From Anaerolineae bacterium (lineage in GTDB: Bacteria > Chloroflexota > Anaerolineae > Aggregatilineales > Phototrophicaceae), in NCBI GenBank assembly GCA_022824365.1, contig JAJEAA010000031.1, forward strand, positions 1 through 57,103: a DNA stretch of 57,103 nt, in the 5' to 3' direction. Positions within the stretch are counted from its first letter, which is position 1. The number at the start of each line of letters is the position of its first letter. Both the position numbers and the translations under genes were made by a program. The notes beneath the pieces are model-generated. The model had not been told where the DNA came from and ran no database searches. It saw only the letters and a program-made list of their open reading frames with translations. This document shows positions 44,780 through 52,846 of the stretch, in pieces.

Positions 44780-46221
44780 CGCGCAACCCGCGCCAGCAGA
44801 TCCAGCAGGGCGCCCGCTTCAATCGCGTCCAGCGCTTCGACGATGCCCTCGATCAAGCCCGGCGTTTCGGAGAGATCGCGCCCCCATAGCCCAGTGCGGC
44901 TTAAAACTGTCCGCGCGAGCGCCCCGGTCGAATCCGCCTCGTCCCAGGCGCGCTTGAACCAAGCCAGCACATCCGGATCATCGTTCAAGGCGATCAAGTC
45001 GCCGCGATACAAGCGAATAAAGCCCGCCAACGCAACTGCCAAACGCGGCGGCAATTCGCCCCTCAGCGCCAGGTAGCCCAGCAGCGAGGGCAGAATCCGC
45101 TCCTTCACCTTGGCCGAGCTGTTCAGCGAGATCGTCTCCAGCCGATGATGGATATGCGGATTGCGGAAGCGATCAAATACATCGCGGGCGAAGCTCTCCA
45201 ACTCGGCGCGTGAGACCTCGCGAACGGAGGGAATCACTTCCTCGAAAACGAGCTCTTGCAGGAAGCGACCGAGCGTCTCATGCTCGACCGCCTCTCGCAC
45301 CGACTCAATCCCGAGCAATATCCCCAGCGGAACCATCGAAGTATGCGCGCCGTTCAGCAGGCGCACCTTGATTGTGCGATAGGGCGCGGCATCGTCCACG
45401 ATCTTGACGTTCAGCGGCGTCCGCGTCTTGTCCACCGGGAACTCGTCCAGCAAGCGCGACGGCGCTTCAATGATCCAACTGTGATAAATCTCCCCCGCCA
45501 CCAGCAGCCGGTCTTCATACCCCAGGTCAGCCAAGACGCGATCCGCCTCCGCTTGTGGAAAACCCGGGATGATGCGGTCGACGAGGGTATTGCAGAACAG
45601 ATTATGCGCTACAACCCAATCGGCGAAACCGGGCTCAAGACTCCACAGTTCGGCATAATCGAGGATGATTTCTCGCAGGCGGCTGGCGTTATCCACAATC
45701 AACTCGGTCGGGATGATGATGCAGCCACGCTCGGCCGCGCCATCGAAATGACGATAGCGCTCGTAAAGGAAACGCGTCAGCTTGGCTGGAAAGGTTCCCG
45801 GCGGCTGATCCGATGCCAGGTCGTCGGCGGAAAAGGCAATGCCGGATTCGGTCGTATTAGAAAAAATGAAGCGAATCTCCGGTCCCCGCGCCAAAGCCAG
45901 ATAAGCTCCAAAGTCGTCGTAGGGGTAAACCGTGCGATTAACCGCGCTGATCAGCCGCGTTTGCTCGACCAGCCGCCCGTCTTGAACGCCATGTAGATAA
46001 GTCGTGAACAAACAATCTTGCGCCTCCAGCGCATCGTAGCGACCCGGCGTCGCTTTCACTATCACAATGCCACTGCCGAAGCCGGTCTCTTCGTTGAGCG
46101 CATCGACAACCCAATCGACGAAGCCGCGCAAGAAATTGCCGCCGCCAAATTGCACGATCCGCTCCGGATAGCGCGCTTCATTCTCCAAGAACTTCCGTGA
46201 CAAGAGTTCCATCGCCGTCAT
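44776..46221 (-). CDS. uxaB: Tagaturonate/fructuronate reductase (mannitol dehydrogenase family)
   Basis: 481 residues. NAD(P)H-linked reduction of D-tagaturonate to D-altronate, or of fructuronate to mannonate. Rossmann motif IVQFGGGNFLRGFVDWVVD at residues 21-39, RFIFSNTTESGIAF, and the catalytic stretch NGAHTSMVPLGILLG with the KVRLLNGAH lysine/His pattern of long-chain polyol dehydrogenases. Length and order favour UxaB. Overlaps uxaC by 4 nt (ATGA). Confidence 0.92.
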   Translation of the reverse strand: MTAMELLSRKFLENEARYPERIVQFGGGNFLRGFVDWVVDALNEETGFGSGIVIVKATPGRYDALEAQDCLFTTYLHGVQDGRLVEQTRLISAVNRTVYPYDDFGAYLALARGPEIRFIFSNTTESGIAFSADDLASDQPPGTFPAKLTRFLYERYRHFDGAAERGCIIIPTELIVDNASRLREIILDYAELWSLEPGFADWVVAHNLFCNTLVDRIIPGFPQAEADRVLADLGYEDRLLVAGEIYHSWIIEAPSRLLDEFPVDKTRTPLNVKIVDDAAPYRTIKVRLLNGAHTSMVPLGILLGIESVREAVEHETLGRFLQELVFEEVIPSVREVSRAELESFARDVFDRFRNPHIHHRLETISLNSSAKVKERILPSLLGYLALRGELPPRLAVALAGFIRLYRGDLIALNDDPDVLAWFKRAWDEADSTGALARTVLSRTGLWGRDLSETPGLIEGIVEALDAIEAGALLDLLARVAR

Positions 46222-47657
46222 CCATCCAATCGGTAGGTCTGCTTGGCCAAGTCATAAGCCAGCGCGCGAATCATCTCGAAGGCGTCTTCTTCATCAATGA
46301 AGCCCCGGACGAGCTGCCCCGCCAGCCAATCAGCGCAGACCCGCCGCCAGACATCGTGCCGGGTCGGGATCGAGGGATAGGCGCGCGTATCGTCATTGAA
46401 GCCGGCCAGGTTGTAGATGCCGGTCGTCTCGACCACCGCGTCCAGGAAGCGCGTCATGCCCAGCCAACTATCGAAGAACCACCAGGGCGGTCCCAGGCGC
46501 AAGATGGGATAATGCCCCGCCAGCGGCGCCAACTCGCGGCTGTAGGTCGTTTCATCCAGGTTGAAGAGGACCAGCGTCATGTCAGGCTGATTGCCGAAGC
46601 GATCCAGCAGCGGCTTGAGGTTCTTGGTGAATTCGCTGCCGATGGGGATATCCGCCCCCATATCGCGCCCGTAACGCGCGTGGATCGACGGATTGTGATC
46701 CCGCCAGGAGCCGATGTGAAGCTGCATAACCAGCCCGTCCTCGCTGCTCATCCGCGCCATCTCGATCAGCATATGCCCGCTGAAACGCGCCGCGTCCTTC
46801 GCCGTCGCCTCGCCCGCCAACGCCCGCTGGAATATCGCCTCGGCCTCGCCGGCGCCCATGGACTCGGTGTATGCCGTCAGCGCCGCGTGATCGGTAGCGG
46901 TCGCGCCCATCGCTTTGAAGAAAGCGCGCCGCTCTTCCAGCGCCCGGATATAACTGCCGTAGTCGCTGACCGTCGAGCCGGCGACATCGCTCAAGCGATC
47001 GATGTTCTCGCGCCAAGCCTCGCCATTGATATTGACCACTGCATCCGGTCGAAAGGTCGGGATGATCCGCCCGCCCCAGCCCGAATCGCGTATCGCCTGA
47101 TGCGCTTCCAGCCGGTCGGTCGCGGCATCCGTCGTCGCCAGCGCCTCGATATTGAAGCGCTCATACAGCGCCCGCGGCCGAAACGCGTCGCTTTGCAGCT
47201 TCTCGTCAATCGCGTCGTATATCGCGTCGGCGTTCTCACGCTTGAGTTTGAGGCTGATGCCGAAGACATCCGCCAGCTCATCACGGAGCCAGATGCCGGT
47301 CGGCGTCGCGCGGAACAGACGCCAGTTCGCGCAGACCAGCCGCCATATCTCCCGATGATCGCTCTCCACTCCGCCAGGCAAGTCTCCCCTCTTCGCGGGG
47401 GGAGATTTAGAGGGGGATAGACTGGGAATGCCAAGCTCGTCGAGCGCAATCCCCTGCGAATACAACATGCGGAAGACATAGTGGTCCGGGATGATCAAGA
47501 GATTGACCGGGCTGCCGAATTGATAATCCGGATCGGCAAACAGCCGTGGATCGACATGCCCGTGCGGGCATATCAGAGGCAGATTCTTGACGCTGAGATA
47601 GAGTTCCCGCGCGGCCGACCGCTGCGCTGGGTCCAAAGAAAAATAGCGATCTTGCAT
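46218..47657 (-). CDS. uxaC: Glucuronate isomerase with in-frame palindromic insertion
   Basis: 479 residues from the ATG at 47657. Interconverts D-glucuronate/fructuronate and galacturonate/tagaturonate. Family blocks: LPLICPHGHVDPRLFADPDY with metal-binding His-x-His near the N-terminus, IYNLAGFNDDTRAYPSIPTRHDVWRRV (in parts) at the end. Around residues 79-94 it contains SLSPSKSPPAKRGDLPGG, which is a read-through of a dispersed palindromic repeat (47381-47423) in a surface loop between LGIPS and DHREIWRLV. The frame is preserved, so the enzyme is probably active. First gene of the operon. Confidence 0.92.
   Translation of the reverse strand: MQDRYFSLDPAQRSAARELYLSVKNLPLICPHGHVDPRLFADPDYQFGSPVNLLIIPDHYVFRMLYSQGIALDELGIPSLSPSKSPPAKRGDLPGGVESDHREIWRLVCANWRLFRATPTGIWLRDELADVFGISLKLKRENADAIYDAIDEKLQSDAFRPRALYERFNIEALATTDAATDRLEAHQAIRDSGWGGRIIPTFRPDAVVNINGEAWRENIDRLSDVAGSTVSDYGSYIRALEERRAFFKAMGATATDHAALTAYTESMGAGEAEAIFQRALAGEATAKDAARFSGHMLIEMARMSSEDGLVMQLHIGSWRDHNPSIHARYGRDMGADIPIGSEFTKNLKPLLDRFGNQPDMTLVLFNLDETTYSRELAPLAGHYPILRLGPPWWFFDSWLGMTRFLDAVVETTGIYNLAGFNDDTRAYPSIPTRHDVWRRVCADWLAGQLVRGFIDEEDAFEMIRALAYDLAKQTYRLDG
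47381..47423. repeat. Palindromic repeat inserted in frame in uxaC
   Basis: Nested dyad: AGTCTCCCCTCT at one end and AGAGGGGGATAGACT at the other, with an inner CTCCCC/GGGGAG hairpin. This CCCCTC...GGGGAGA pattern is that of intergenic palindromes common in GC-rich genomes, here carried inside a coding region at a multiple-of-three length. Confidence 0.7.
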
Positions 47658-47807
47658 TGGCGCGTCCCGCCAAGTTGGCTGAATAAACGGCGCCATTGTA
47701 CCGCATCGTCTTTGTATTACGAACACCAAGAGGCAACAGGAGTTGTTCCAGGAAAGAAATGTAAAAACATGATGAAGGAAAAAGCGCCCAAAATAATCGA
47801 AAACATT

Positions 47808-47903
47808 GTAGGGGCGATTCGGTCGCCCGCCTGCGTCACCCGCTACGGATCACTTTTTCGCATAGCCAACTTGGTTTTGCTTCTGTGTCCTCTGTGGTGA
47901 ATC
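47808..47903. repeat. Composite of two dispersed repeats upstream of uxaC and the aldo/keto reductase
   Basis: Lies in the 347-bp gap 47658-48004, otherwise without genes. GTAGGGGCGATTCGGTCGCC (47808-47827) opens a long version of the hairpin element; about 50 bp on, TTCGCATAGCCAACTTGGTT matches TCGCATGACTAACTTGGTTT of the copy at 54592-54666. Immediately after comes a short end of the 170-bp element (CTTCTGTGTCCTCTGTGGTG, 47880-47899). Confidence 0.6.
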
Positions 47904-48004
47904 CCTGTGCGGAACTCGATAAGCCACCCAAGTTCTTGGAATTCACCACTGCTAAATACACCCGCATACATTAGAGTTGGGCATCGAGGAAAGGACGGAA
48001 ATCT

Positions 48005-49000
48005 ATGCAAAGTAGACAACTCGGCAACTCATCCCTCATGGTCTCCCCCATCGCCATCGGCTTCTGGGGCATCGTCGGCGGCGACTACTGGGGACCGCAA
48101 GACGAGAGCGATACCATCAGCGCCGTCAGCGCCGCGCTCGACGCCGGCATCAACTTTTTTGATACGGCCGAGGGCTATGGAAACGGCTACTCGGAGGAGA
48201 TGCTGGGGCGGGCTCTGGGAGGGCGGCGGCAGGAAGCCATCATCGCCAGCAAAGTCAGCGAAGCCAATCTGGCGCCGGATGACCTCCGCGCCGCCTGTGA
48301 GCGCAGCCTCAAGCGCCTCAACACCGATGTCATCGACCTCTATCAAGTCCACTGGCCCAGCCGCGCCGTCCCCTTTGAAGACAGCATGAGCGCCCTGCAA
48401 GACCTGCAGCGCGAAGGCAAGATCCGCGTCATCGGCGTCAGCAATTTCGGCAAGCTCGACATGCCTGACATGCTCCAGCATGGACGCTACGACGCCAACC
48501 AACTGCCCTACAGCCTGCTCTGGCGCGCCATCGAATTCGACATCCAGACCCAATGCAGCGAGCACAACATCGGCATCTTGCCCTACAGCCCGCTGAATCA
48601 AGCGCTGCTCACTGGCCGCTATCGAAACGCCGACGAGATGCCCTACTCGCGCGCCCGTACTCGACATTTCCGCCCCGACCGCCGTGATTCCCGCCATGGC
48701 ACAGCGGGCTACGAAGCCGAGACCTTCGCCGCCGTCGAAGCTATCCGCGAAATCTGCGCCGATATCGGGCAAGAGATGGTGCATGTCGCTCTCGCCTGGC
48801 TGCTGCACAAACCGGCCGTGACCTCGGTGCTGGCCGGCGCTCGCAATCGGCAGCAAGTGGAGAGCAATGTGATCGCCGGCAATCTCTCGCTATCAGCCGA
48901 GACGATGAGACGCCTTGATGAGGCCACCGCCGAGCTCAAAGCCAAGTTCGGTCCCGACCCCGACATGTGGGGCGTCGGCGAGCGCTCGCGCTACCGCTAG
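48005..49000 (+). CDS. Aldo/keto reductase
   Basis: 331 residues, TIM-barrel NAD(P)H oxidoreductase. Catalytic tetrad: Asp in FFDTAEGYGNGYSEEMLG (also supplying the Tyr), Lys in IIASKVSE, and His in LYQVHWPS. VIGVSNFG, NQLPYSLLWRAIE and PVA-like SVLAGARNRQQVESNV complete the NADPH site. GGACGG is near the ATG. Close to the YghZ/tas group of monomeric AKRs. With the Gfo/Idh/MocA gene 1 kb away it could belong to sugar or inositol metabolism; inference only. Confidence 0.93.
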   Translation: MQSRQLGNSSLMVSPIAIGFWGIVGGDYWGPQDESDTISAVSAALDAGINFFDTAEGYGNGYSEEMLGRALGGRRQEAIIASKVSEANLAPDDLRAACERSLKRLNTDVIDLYQVHWPSRAVPFEDSMSALQDLQREGKIRVIGVSNFGKLDMPDMLQHGRYDANQLPYSLLWRAIEFDIQTQCSEHNIGILPYSPLNQALLTGRYRNADEMPYSRARTRHFRPDRRDSRHGTAGYEAETFAAVEAIREICADIGQEMVHVALAWLLHKPAVTSVLAGARNRQQVESNVIAGNLSLSAETMRRLDEATAELKAKFGPDPDMWGVGERSRYR

Positions 49001-49019
49001 TTTCTTTCCCGCCACCAAT

Positions 49020-49047
49020 GTAGGGGCGACTTATCAGGTCGCCTGCC
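49020..49047. repeat. Hairpin repeat downstream of the aldo/keto reductase
   Basis: GTAGGGGCGACTTATCAGGT followed by CGCCTGCC: a typical copy of the dispersed family 19 bp after the stop. Confidence 0.65.
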
Positions 49048-49130
49048 TGTGCGCCTACTGTCATTTGTGTACAGACCAGGCGGCCGCATCGCAACAGCTA
49101 TTGCCCTGATTAATGGCGCCAGTTGTTTTG

Positions 49131-49292
49131 CTAACGCTTTTTCTTAGGCGATGATAACTTGGTCGCGTCAGCGCGCGGCGCGGGCGTCTTTGCTGTCTTC
49201 CGATCTGGTCTCGTATCGCGATTCCCGCCAGGAATCTCGGCTTTGGGAATTGAGCAGCTTGTCGTGTACGTTACAACTATCCGCTCCATCAT
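49131..49292 (-). CDS. Small protein of 53 residues with basic C-terminus
   Basis: A complete short gene: ATG at 49292 (a second ATG at 49289) with AGAGGAG four nt upstream, and TAG at 49133-49131. It lies 17 bp after the stop of the TTG-start gene on the same strand. The N-terminal part is hydrophobic/polar (MMERIVVTYTTSCSIPKAE), the rest Pro/Lys/Arg-rich, ending SSPKKKR. Not recognised; a small nucleic-acid-binding or partner protein is conceivable. The overlooked size makes it easy to miss. Confidence 0.55.
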   Translation of the reverse strand: MMERIVVTYTTSCSIPKAEIPGGNRDTRPDRKTAKTPAPRADATKLSSPKKKR

Positions 49293-49309
49293 ACTTCTCC
49301 TCTCAAAGC

Positions 49310-49738
49310 CTACCCGGTAACATGATTAGTGATGAATAGGCTGTTCCGTGAGATTTCGCCCCACCCAGCGTCACCCAATATTTCAACATGATACTCATAA
49401 TGACCATCACCTACAAAGTCCAACTCCCTAATTTGCAGGCGATATACATACCGAAACGCTTCCCGAAAGTCGAGTTCAAAACTCGTCGCGCGCAGAACCC
49501 GATGATCGTTTGGCGCCAACCAGCGCGCGATCGCAGTGTACAATTTCATGTCAGCAGCTTCTTCTATAAGCCAGGAAGAAATCAGCCATACTGGCGGGTT
49601 CAGAATTAGCGTAGATTGCGACTCATCAGGAAGCTCGGTGTCGATATTTAACTCAGAGAAAACTCGCCATAAAGTTATATCGCCATCAGGATGCATCACA
49701 TAGTCTCCACAAAACACTGACGAATCAATTCTGATCAA
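49310..49738 (-). CDS. Hypothetical protein, 142 residues, TTG start
   Basis: Soluble protein with no recognised family. TTG at 49738 preceded by AGGAAGG with 5-nt spacing; the start overlaps the stop of the upstream frame (TTGA at 49738-49735), implying coupling. Content: strand-rich, aromatic (WRVFSELNI; LILNPPVWLISSWLI; DFVGDGHYEYHVEILGD). Final part resembles a small beta-sandwich. Base composition is noticeably less GC-rich than the neighbouring genes, and codons end in A/T more often, suggesting recent arrival. Confidence 0.65.
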   Translation of the reverse strand: MIRIDSSVFCGDYVMHPDGDITLWRVFSELNIDTELPDESQSTLILNPPVWLISSWLIEEAADMKLYTAIARWLAPNDHRVLRATSFELDFREAFRYVYRLQIRELDFVGDGHYEYHVEILGDAGWGEISRNSLFITNHVTG

Positions 49739-50042
49739 AACGCCTTCCTATCTTCTATATCGTACAAACAAAATATACACATACCGATAAGAAAATGCGA
49801 TAAAGGCGAGTTTCGCGCCCTATACCGCCAATTCCCCGGCAGCTCCACAACACGCCAGAATACATCGGACGGGAAGTAAGTACCCAATGAGCGCCCGCAA
49901 TAACGTTTCATCACTGGACAAAGTCCAATCTGGATTCCTGGATGACGACAAGATTTGGTCACGCTGCGTGCCAATAGGATCCGACCATTCGAGCATGTTG
50001 AAGGATTGGACTGTGAGCGGATCTAGGAGCAATATGGTAACT
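49735..50042 (-). pseudogene. Probable frameshifted gene upstream of the TTG-start gene
   Basis: The minus strand reads sensibly in one frame (TILLLDPLTVQSFNMLEWSD to DETLLRALIG) and then in the next (TYFPSDVFWRVVELPGNWRY...FCLYDIEDRKAF), joined near 49884 by one extra base in a GGGTACTTACTTCCC stretch. The second frame's stop overlaps the next gene's start by 4 nt, as functional neighbours do. Either a degraded gene, a programmed frameshift or an assembly error. No family recognised. Confidence 0.4.
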
Positions 50043-50045
50043 TTC

Positions 50046-51353
50046 TCAACCTGCTGACAAATCAAACAACTCCGCCACATCCACCATCTCGCCCGACTCG
50101 ATCGACATATTCGCCGCAATCCCCACCAGAATCGAGGCCGCCCCATCCATAAACGAGGCTGAGCGCCCCAGCGGGTCCGGCGGCGGAGTCGGCGAAAATA
50201 TCTGCTCCAGCATCAATGGATCGGCGCCGCCATGCCCGCCAGCCGCCTGCGGCACATCCACGACGTAAGGGTCGCCGAACATCGGAAAAGCGCGTATCTC
50301 CGTCCGCTTGAAAGCCCCCTTGCTCGCCGCCGCTGATTCGCCGTCGGTCTTCAAATGCGAGACATTCTCGATGATATCCATCTCGACGCGTCCGCGCGTC
50401 CCCGTCACCGCCACGCGCAAGCCCTCCCAAGGCGCATAAGCCACCAGGCAATAAGACAGCAGCGCGCCGTTGGCGTAACGCGCTGTGACCGTCATCGTGT
50501 CCTCCGCCGTTATCGGCTCGCCAAAGACATTGCGGTCGCGGATGTAGCCCGTCTCCGCCTCGGCCGCCAAATACAATCCACGAAACGCTTCCTTCCGGTC
50601 GAGGAATAGCGCGAAGGGGTCGTCCGCCGCCGCTGCCTCGCCCGTATAGCGCGCGTAATCATAATGCTCGCCGCGGGCCGCCGCGTTCTCCGCGCCATAA
50701 AACATCAGATCGCCCAGCGCGAATACCCGCCGCGGATAGGAGGCGATCCACCAATTCACCAGGTCGAAATGGTGCGTCGCCTTGTGCACCAGCAAGCCGC
50801 CGCTATTCTCCTTTTCCCGGTGCCAACGCCGGAAATAATCCGCCCCGTGGCTGGTATCCAGCAGCCAGGAGAAATCGACCAGCAGCGGCCGCCCGACCGC
50901 GCCATCGGCAATGAGCTGGCGGAAGCGCGCATAAGCTGGCGCAAAGCGATAATTAAAGGTCACGCGCAGAGACTTGCCGCTGCCCTGCAGCGCGGCCTCA
51001 ATTCTATGCAGCCGGTCGAGCGTGGTCGTCAACGGCTTCTCGCTGATGACATCGCAGCCCAGCTCCAAAGCCCGCGCGATATAGTGATGATGCCAGGCGT
51101 CGATCGTCGTCACGATCACCGTATCCGGCGTCCGCTCCGCGATCATCCGCTCGAAGTCATCCGCCTGGTACATTGGCGGAGCCGACATTCCCCGCTGCTC
51201 CAGTTGCCGACAATACCAATCCATGCGCGTCCGGCTCAGGTCGCATAAACCGACCAACTCGGCAACCTCGGCGTATGTCGTCGTAATCGCGTCGACGAAC
51301 ATGCCAGCCCGCGACCCCGTCCCAACAATGGCGTAACGTTTTCTCTTGTTCAT
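50046..51353 (-). CDS. Gfo/Idh/MocA-family oxidoreductase
   Basis: 435 residues. NAD(P)-dependent sugar or inositol dehydrogenase family. N-terminal Rossmann fold [13 protein letters not shown] (7-19), cofactor/substrate motif ISEKPLTTT with the conserved Lys, and the His-containing helix [18 protein letters not shown]. The C-terminal domain is long (dimer interface) with [14 protein letters not shown], like many carbohydrate-associated members. Substrate unknown. Transcribed away from RidA. Confidence 0.93.
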   Translation of the reverse strand: MNKRKRYAIVGTGSRAGMFVDAITTTYAEVAELVGLCDLSRTRMDWYCRQLEQRGMSAPPMYQADDFERMIAERTPDTVIVTTIDAWHHHYIARALELGCDVISEKPLTTTLDRLHRIEAALQGSGKSLRVTFNYRFAPAYARFRQLIADGAVGRPLLVDFSWLLDTSHGADYFRRWHREKENSGGLLVHKATHHFDLVNWWIASYPRRVFALGDLMFYGAENAAARGEHYDYARYTGEAAAADDPFALFLDRKEAFRGLYLAAEAETGYIRDRNVFGEPITAEDTMTVTARYANGALLSYCLVAYAPWEGLRVAVTGTRGRVEMDIIENVSHLKTDGESAAASKGAFKRTEIRAFPMFGDPYVVDVPQAAGGHGGADPLMLEQIFSPTPPPDPLGRSASFMDGAASILVGIAANMSIESGEMVDVAELFDLSAG

Positions 51354-51398
51354 ATCCCTACCTCATTAGCGCCCGCCGCCACATAACATCAGAACCCA

Positions 51399-51424
51399 TA
51401 GGAGCGAGCCAGCGGGTCGCCCGC
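51399..51424. repeat. Hairpin repeat, variant copy
   Basis: TAGGAGCGAGCCAGCGGGTC followed by GCCCGC: divergent copy of the GTAGGGGCGA family between the divergent oxidoreductase and RidA genes. Confidence 0.5.
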
Positions 51425-51512
51425 GAACAAAATCATTCTGTCAAACCATTGGCTTGCAGTCCAAACAGCCGCCAGCGCGATGCGCGCGCCGCGCCGATAG
51501 ATTAATGCCACA

Positions 51513-51550
51513 TCTCTGCGCCCTCGTTATACTCGGTGTCCTCGGCGGCA
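51513..51550. repeat. Solitary end of the ~170-bp element
   Basis: TCTCTGCGCCCTCGTTATAC then TCGGTGTCCTCGGCGGCA matches the right end of copy 2 (CTCTGTGTCCTCTGAATAAC, CTCGGTGTCCTCGGCGGCAA). No partner end found upstream. It lies just before the RidA ribosome-binding site, so it may be transcribed as leader. Confidence 0.6.
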
Positions 51551-51574
51551 TAAGAAAAACAAAGGAGCAAGAAA

Positions 51575-51994
51575 ATGGCACATCAGCGTATCCTCACCAA
51601 AACCAGCAAAGGCGGCAATATCTTCCCCGATATCGATTACCGCACCTGCAAGGCGGTCCGCGCCGGCAACATGGTCTTCGTCGAAGGCCAGACCGGCTTG
51701 ACCATGGACAACTCGGCCTTCGTCGGCGAAGGCGACCCGGCCGCCCAAGCCGATAACGCCATGAAAAACGTCAAGATCATCCTGGAAGCAGCCGGCGCCC
51801 GCATGGAAGACATCTGCAAGATCACGACCTACGTCACCGACGCCTCCTACCGCGACCTGGTCTACCCCGTCCTGGCGAAACACATGCCCGATGTCTACCC
51901 CTGCTCCACCGGCGTCGTGGTCAAAGCGCTGGGCAAGCCCTACGCCGATTTCGAGATCGATGTCTTCGCCGTCATTCCCGACGAGCGCGCTTAG
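51575..51994 (+). CDS. RidA-family protein lacking the catalytic arginine
   Basis: 139 residues; ATG with AAGGAG 7 nt upstream. YjgF/YER057c/UK114 fold that in RidA hydrolyses reactive enamines/imines. Recognisable blocks: GNMVFVEGQTGLT, AAQADNAMKNVKIILEAAGA, MEDICKITTYVTD. The key arginine before the Ser/Val strand (RS.V in canonical RidA) is Cys110 here (YPCSTGVVVKALGKP), so it belongs to a non-canonical Rid group without proven deaminase activity. Convergent with the ATPase gene. Confidence 0.9.
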   Translation: MAHQRILTKTSKGGNIFPDIDYRTCKAVRAGNMVFVEGQTGLTMDNSAFVGEGDPAAQADNAMKNVKIILEAAGARMEDICKITTYVTDASYRDLVYPVLAKHMPDVYPCSTGVVVKALGKPYADFEIDVFAVIPDERA

Positions 51995-52010
51995 CTGAGC
52001 GAGGGCGGGG

Positions 52011-52838
52011 TCATATTTCATACCAGGCGGCATCGTCGCCTGGCCTTTCCGCTTCCAGCCGCGCCAGGATTCCCGCCGCTTCTTCCGGCGTCGCCTGAAG
52101 GTTAGGAAGCCCGTCCAAGCCCTCATATACGGATCCGGTCGGGGACAGAATTGGACCAATATTGAACACATTTAGGACCCGATTGGATAAAAGATGGACA
52201 TATACCGACCGGTAAATGGCGGGCGTATACGGGCGACTTGCCGCCGAATCCACCAAACCTAGCCGAAAAGCAACCGCATTCAAATCATGCCAGAGCGAGC
52301 GCAGCAGATCCGGCGGCGCATCCTGCGCTTCGTTCTCGTGCCGCGGCGCCGCGATCGATTGCTCGCGCTTCGCCTCAATCGCAGCCCGCGCCTCCCGCGA
52401 TGGGACGGGCAGGATGAATCGCGTCCGCTCGCTCCGCAGCAGCGCTTCCGCCGCGTCATCGGCGCGCCTGACAATCTCCATGAAGCGCCCCCCGATCAAT
52501 GGCGCCTCCCCGATGAGCATGTCGCCTTTGCCGCGAAATTCAGCCTCCCAGGCCGCGATGGCGCTGCGAGACCAAACCCCGACCGCTCTGATCACCAGCG
52601 GATGCGTCGCGCCGTTGCACAGGGGGTAGCGGGGCGTCTCGAAGGGTTGCCGCGCCACATCCCACTGCAGCAGATGAACGCGGCGTCCGCGCTGGGCTGC
52701 CATCAACGCCAACTGCTGGAGCAACAGGCTTTTGCCGACGCCCGGCAAGCCGGCGAAGAAGACCAGATCGGCGCTGTGGACAACATCGGCAAAGGCGGTG
52801 AAAAGCGCCGAGTCGGGGGGCAGGATGACGGCGGACAT
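52011..52838 (-). CDS. P-loop ATPase of unknown function
   Basis: 275 residues. Walker A GLPGVGKS at 30-37 in a kinase-like P-loop fold; a likely Walker B/sensor region lies at DMLIGEAPLIGGRFME. The middle carries FILPVPSREARAAIEAKR and then a helical C-terminal domain. No DNA-binding or transport motif. It begins 8 bp after the stop of the TPP-dependent enzyme gene, so the two are one transcript; coupling of a P-loop protein with a TPP enzyme is unusual. I could not assign a substrate. Confidence 0.78.
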   Translation of the reverse strand: MSAVILPPDSALFTAFADVVHSADLVFFAGLPGVGKSLLLQQLALMAAQRGRRVHLLQWDVARQPFETPRYPLCNGATHPLVIRAVGVWSRSAIAAWEAEFRGKGDMLIGEAPLIGGRFMEIVRRADDAAEALLRSERTRFILPVPSREARAAIEAKREQSIAAPRHENEAQDAPPDLLRSLWHDLNAVAFRLGLVDSAASRPYTPAIYRSVYVHLLSNRVLNVFNIGPILSPTGSVYEGLDGLPNLQATPEEAAGILARLEAERPGDDAAWYEI

Positions 52839-52846
52839 GGCGCGGT

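Noticed and set aside
47484..47729. Upstream starts for uxaC at 47729 or 47696
   Set aside because: The residues they add are not part of the UxaC fold; the ATG at 47657 starts with the family-like MQDRYFSLDP and has GGCGGGA upstream.
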